Translations under genes and position numbers: made by a program | DNA from: Acanthaster planci | Taxonomy: Eukaryota > Echinodermata > Asteroidea > Valvatida > Acanthasteridae | DNA length: 60,000 nucleotides | Direction: 5' to 3' | NCBI RefSeq assembly: GCF_001949145.1 | Contig: NW_019091362.1 | Span: 11,257,948-11,317,947, forward strand | In this document: positions 58,814 through 60,000 of the stretch, in pieces | Position numbering within the stretch: the stretch's first letter is position 1 | Layout: each line of letters opens with the position of its first letter | The notes under the pieces: generated by a model | Told to the model about the DNA's origin: nothing | Databases searched by the model: none | What the model saw: the letters and a program-made list of their open reading frames with translations, nothing else

Positions 58814-59593
58814 TTCTGGTGGGCTCGCTTCGAGCAGTTGGTGATAGAGCGTGGGGCCCTTTGCATCAAGTGGGAGCCAAACAGACTGACCGAAGCATCT
58901 CGCCTGTGAGTCCTTGTGCCACGAGAACTGCAACCAACCATTCTGCAGCACTTCCACGACCAAAAGATTTCCGGACATTTAGGTATTGCAAAGACATTTG
59001 CTAAGTTATGCAGAAGTGACTTCCACTGGCCTTCTATGAAGATGGGTTGCACAATGTCAGCAGTGCCAGAGGCAAAAGCCACCTGCAAAGGCGAAGAGAG
59101 CACGAATGGAGTGCTACCAAGTTGGAGCGCTGATGGAGAGAATAGCAATTGATGTAGTTGGGCCACTTCCGGTCACAGAACGAGGCAACAGGTGCATTGT
59201 GGTTGTTGGAGACTATTTCACCAAATGGACGGAATGCTACCTAGTTCCAGACCACACTGTTAAGACGGAGGCAACCAAGGTTATAGATAAGTTGGTCTCT
59301 AGATTCGGTGTTCCCCTTGAAGTCCACTCGGATCGGGGTCGTGAGTTTCAATCTGAAGTCTTTGCACAGATGTGTTAAGTCCTTGGCATAAGGAGGACCC
59401 ACACCACGCCCTACCACCCGAGATCTGACGGGATGATCGAGCGGTTCAACTGCACCATGGAGGCCATGCTGAGTCTATGGGTGAACAAGTCGCAGACTGA
59501 CTGGGAAGAGCATCTAGCCCTTCTGACTATGGCTTACAGGTCAGCGGAGCATGAAACCACCAAAGAGACACCAAATACCGTGATGTAGGGGCG
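58814..59593 (+). pseudogene. Ty3/gypsy integrase, broken, catalytic triad retained
   Basis: Starts in the RH-IN tether (WWARFEQLVIERGALCIKWE), followed by an in-frame TGA and the LVPRELQPTILQHFHDQKIS/GHLGIAKT zinc-binding segment. A shift near 59,046 moves to the frame with C-Q-Q-C, completing the HHCC motif, then the catalytic core. The triad is D (GAT 59,151, in IAIDVVGPLP), D (GAT 59,331, in HSDRGREF) and E (GAG 59,439, in GMIERFN). Spacing between the last two is exactly D-x35-E. Two nonsense codons (TAA 59,376; TAG 59,586) interrupt the frame. Intact integrases insert the cDNA copy; this one cannot be translated whole. Confidence 0.92.
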
Positions 59594-59699
59594 CGAGGTT
59601 AGGATGCCAGTTGATTTGCTTATTGGCTCTGCCCCACTAGATCCAGTCCAATATACAATAGTATGGGCAAGCCCTATAGGACAAACTATGGCTTGCACA

Positions 59700-60000
59700 C
59701 GGGGCTGCACGGGAGGCTACCGGGGCACAAATGAAGTCCCAGAAGAGACACTACGACAGGAATGTTGGTCAGGTATTGTACAACAAAGGAGATGTCGTGT
59801 GGCTCCACTGTAAGGTGCGGAAGAAGGGAGTCTGCCCAAAGTTCAGCCTGAGCTGGACTGGGCCATGTATCGTAGTGGACAGGCTGTCTGACGTTGTGTA
59901 TAGAATCAGAAAGACCCCTTGTTCTAACCCTCATGTAGTCCAAGCGGATAGGCTAAAAGCTTGCCAAGGAGTAAGCGCAGAGAACAGTGGATTCTGTTCC
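59700..60000 (+). pseudogene. Integrase C-terminal / GPY-type domain, continues off the window
   Basis: After another frameshift the frame reads AQMKSQKRHYDRNVG, then YNKGDVVWLHCKVRKKGVCP, SLSWTGPCIVVDRLSDVVYR and NPHVVQADRLKAC. This is the usual gypsy IN C-terminal region (KGDxVWL, WxGPYxV, VVxxxRLK). It stays open to the right edge, so the 3' part and 3' LTR lie outside. Confidence 0.85.

Overview
The window looks like a piece of a metazoan nuclear genome, most likely a marine invertebrate. Intergenic spacing is wide, introns are long, several DNA-transposon families are present, and a decayed Ty3/gypsy element lies at the right edge. The palindromic word TACATGTA is extremely common over the first 41 kb. 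I lean towards an echinoderm-like deuterostome from general impression only; nothing seen fixes the phylum.

Positions 1-41.3 kb, minus strand: this is the 5' half of a voltage-gated calcium channel beta-subunit gene (CACNB family). Exon 1 is at 41,253-41,303, with its start codon most likely at 41,291. A well-defined exon 2 at 20,143-20,238 encodes the conserved basic/serine segment (KGKFKRSDGSFSDTSSNS). A probable alternative first exon is at 6,039-6,119. All junctions are phase 0. The SH3 and guanylate-kinase-like parts must lie beyond the left edge. Everything between these exons is intron, filled with TACATGTA units and transposon-derived repeats: a ~0.68 kb TTAA-associated family in three copies, a pogo/Tigger-like TIR element, hAT-like elements with 8-bp target duplications (including one of 2.56 kb), and an inverted pair of ~0.6 kb repeats, one of which carries a nested TTAA element.

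Positions 41.3-56.5 kb: the upstream flank of CACNB. TACATGTA almost vanishes here, starting within about 0.45 kb of exon 1. Instead there are hairpin MITEs (one nested inside another repeat, with a TA target duplication), a second ~0.7 kb repeat family, a few promoter-like islands (about 48.5, 49.5 and 52.4 kb) with weak plus-strand gene candidates, and a 0.68 kb foldback with ~270-bp arms.

Positions 56.5-60 kb, plus strand: the 5' part of a decayed Ty3/gypsy retrotransposon. It has a probable 5' LTR with three interferon-response-element-like repeats, a tRNA-Leu-type primer-binding site, frameshifted gag, a damaged zinc knuckle and an aspartic protease. Reverse transcriptase and RNase H are deleted. 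An integrase follows that keeps its D,D(35)E residues but is broken by stops and frameshifts. The 3' end is outside the window.
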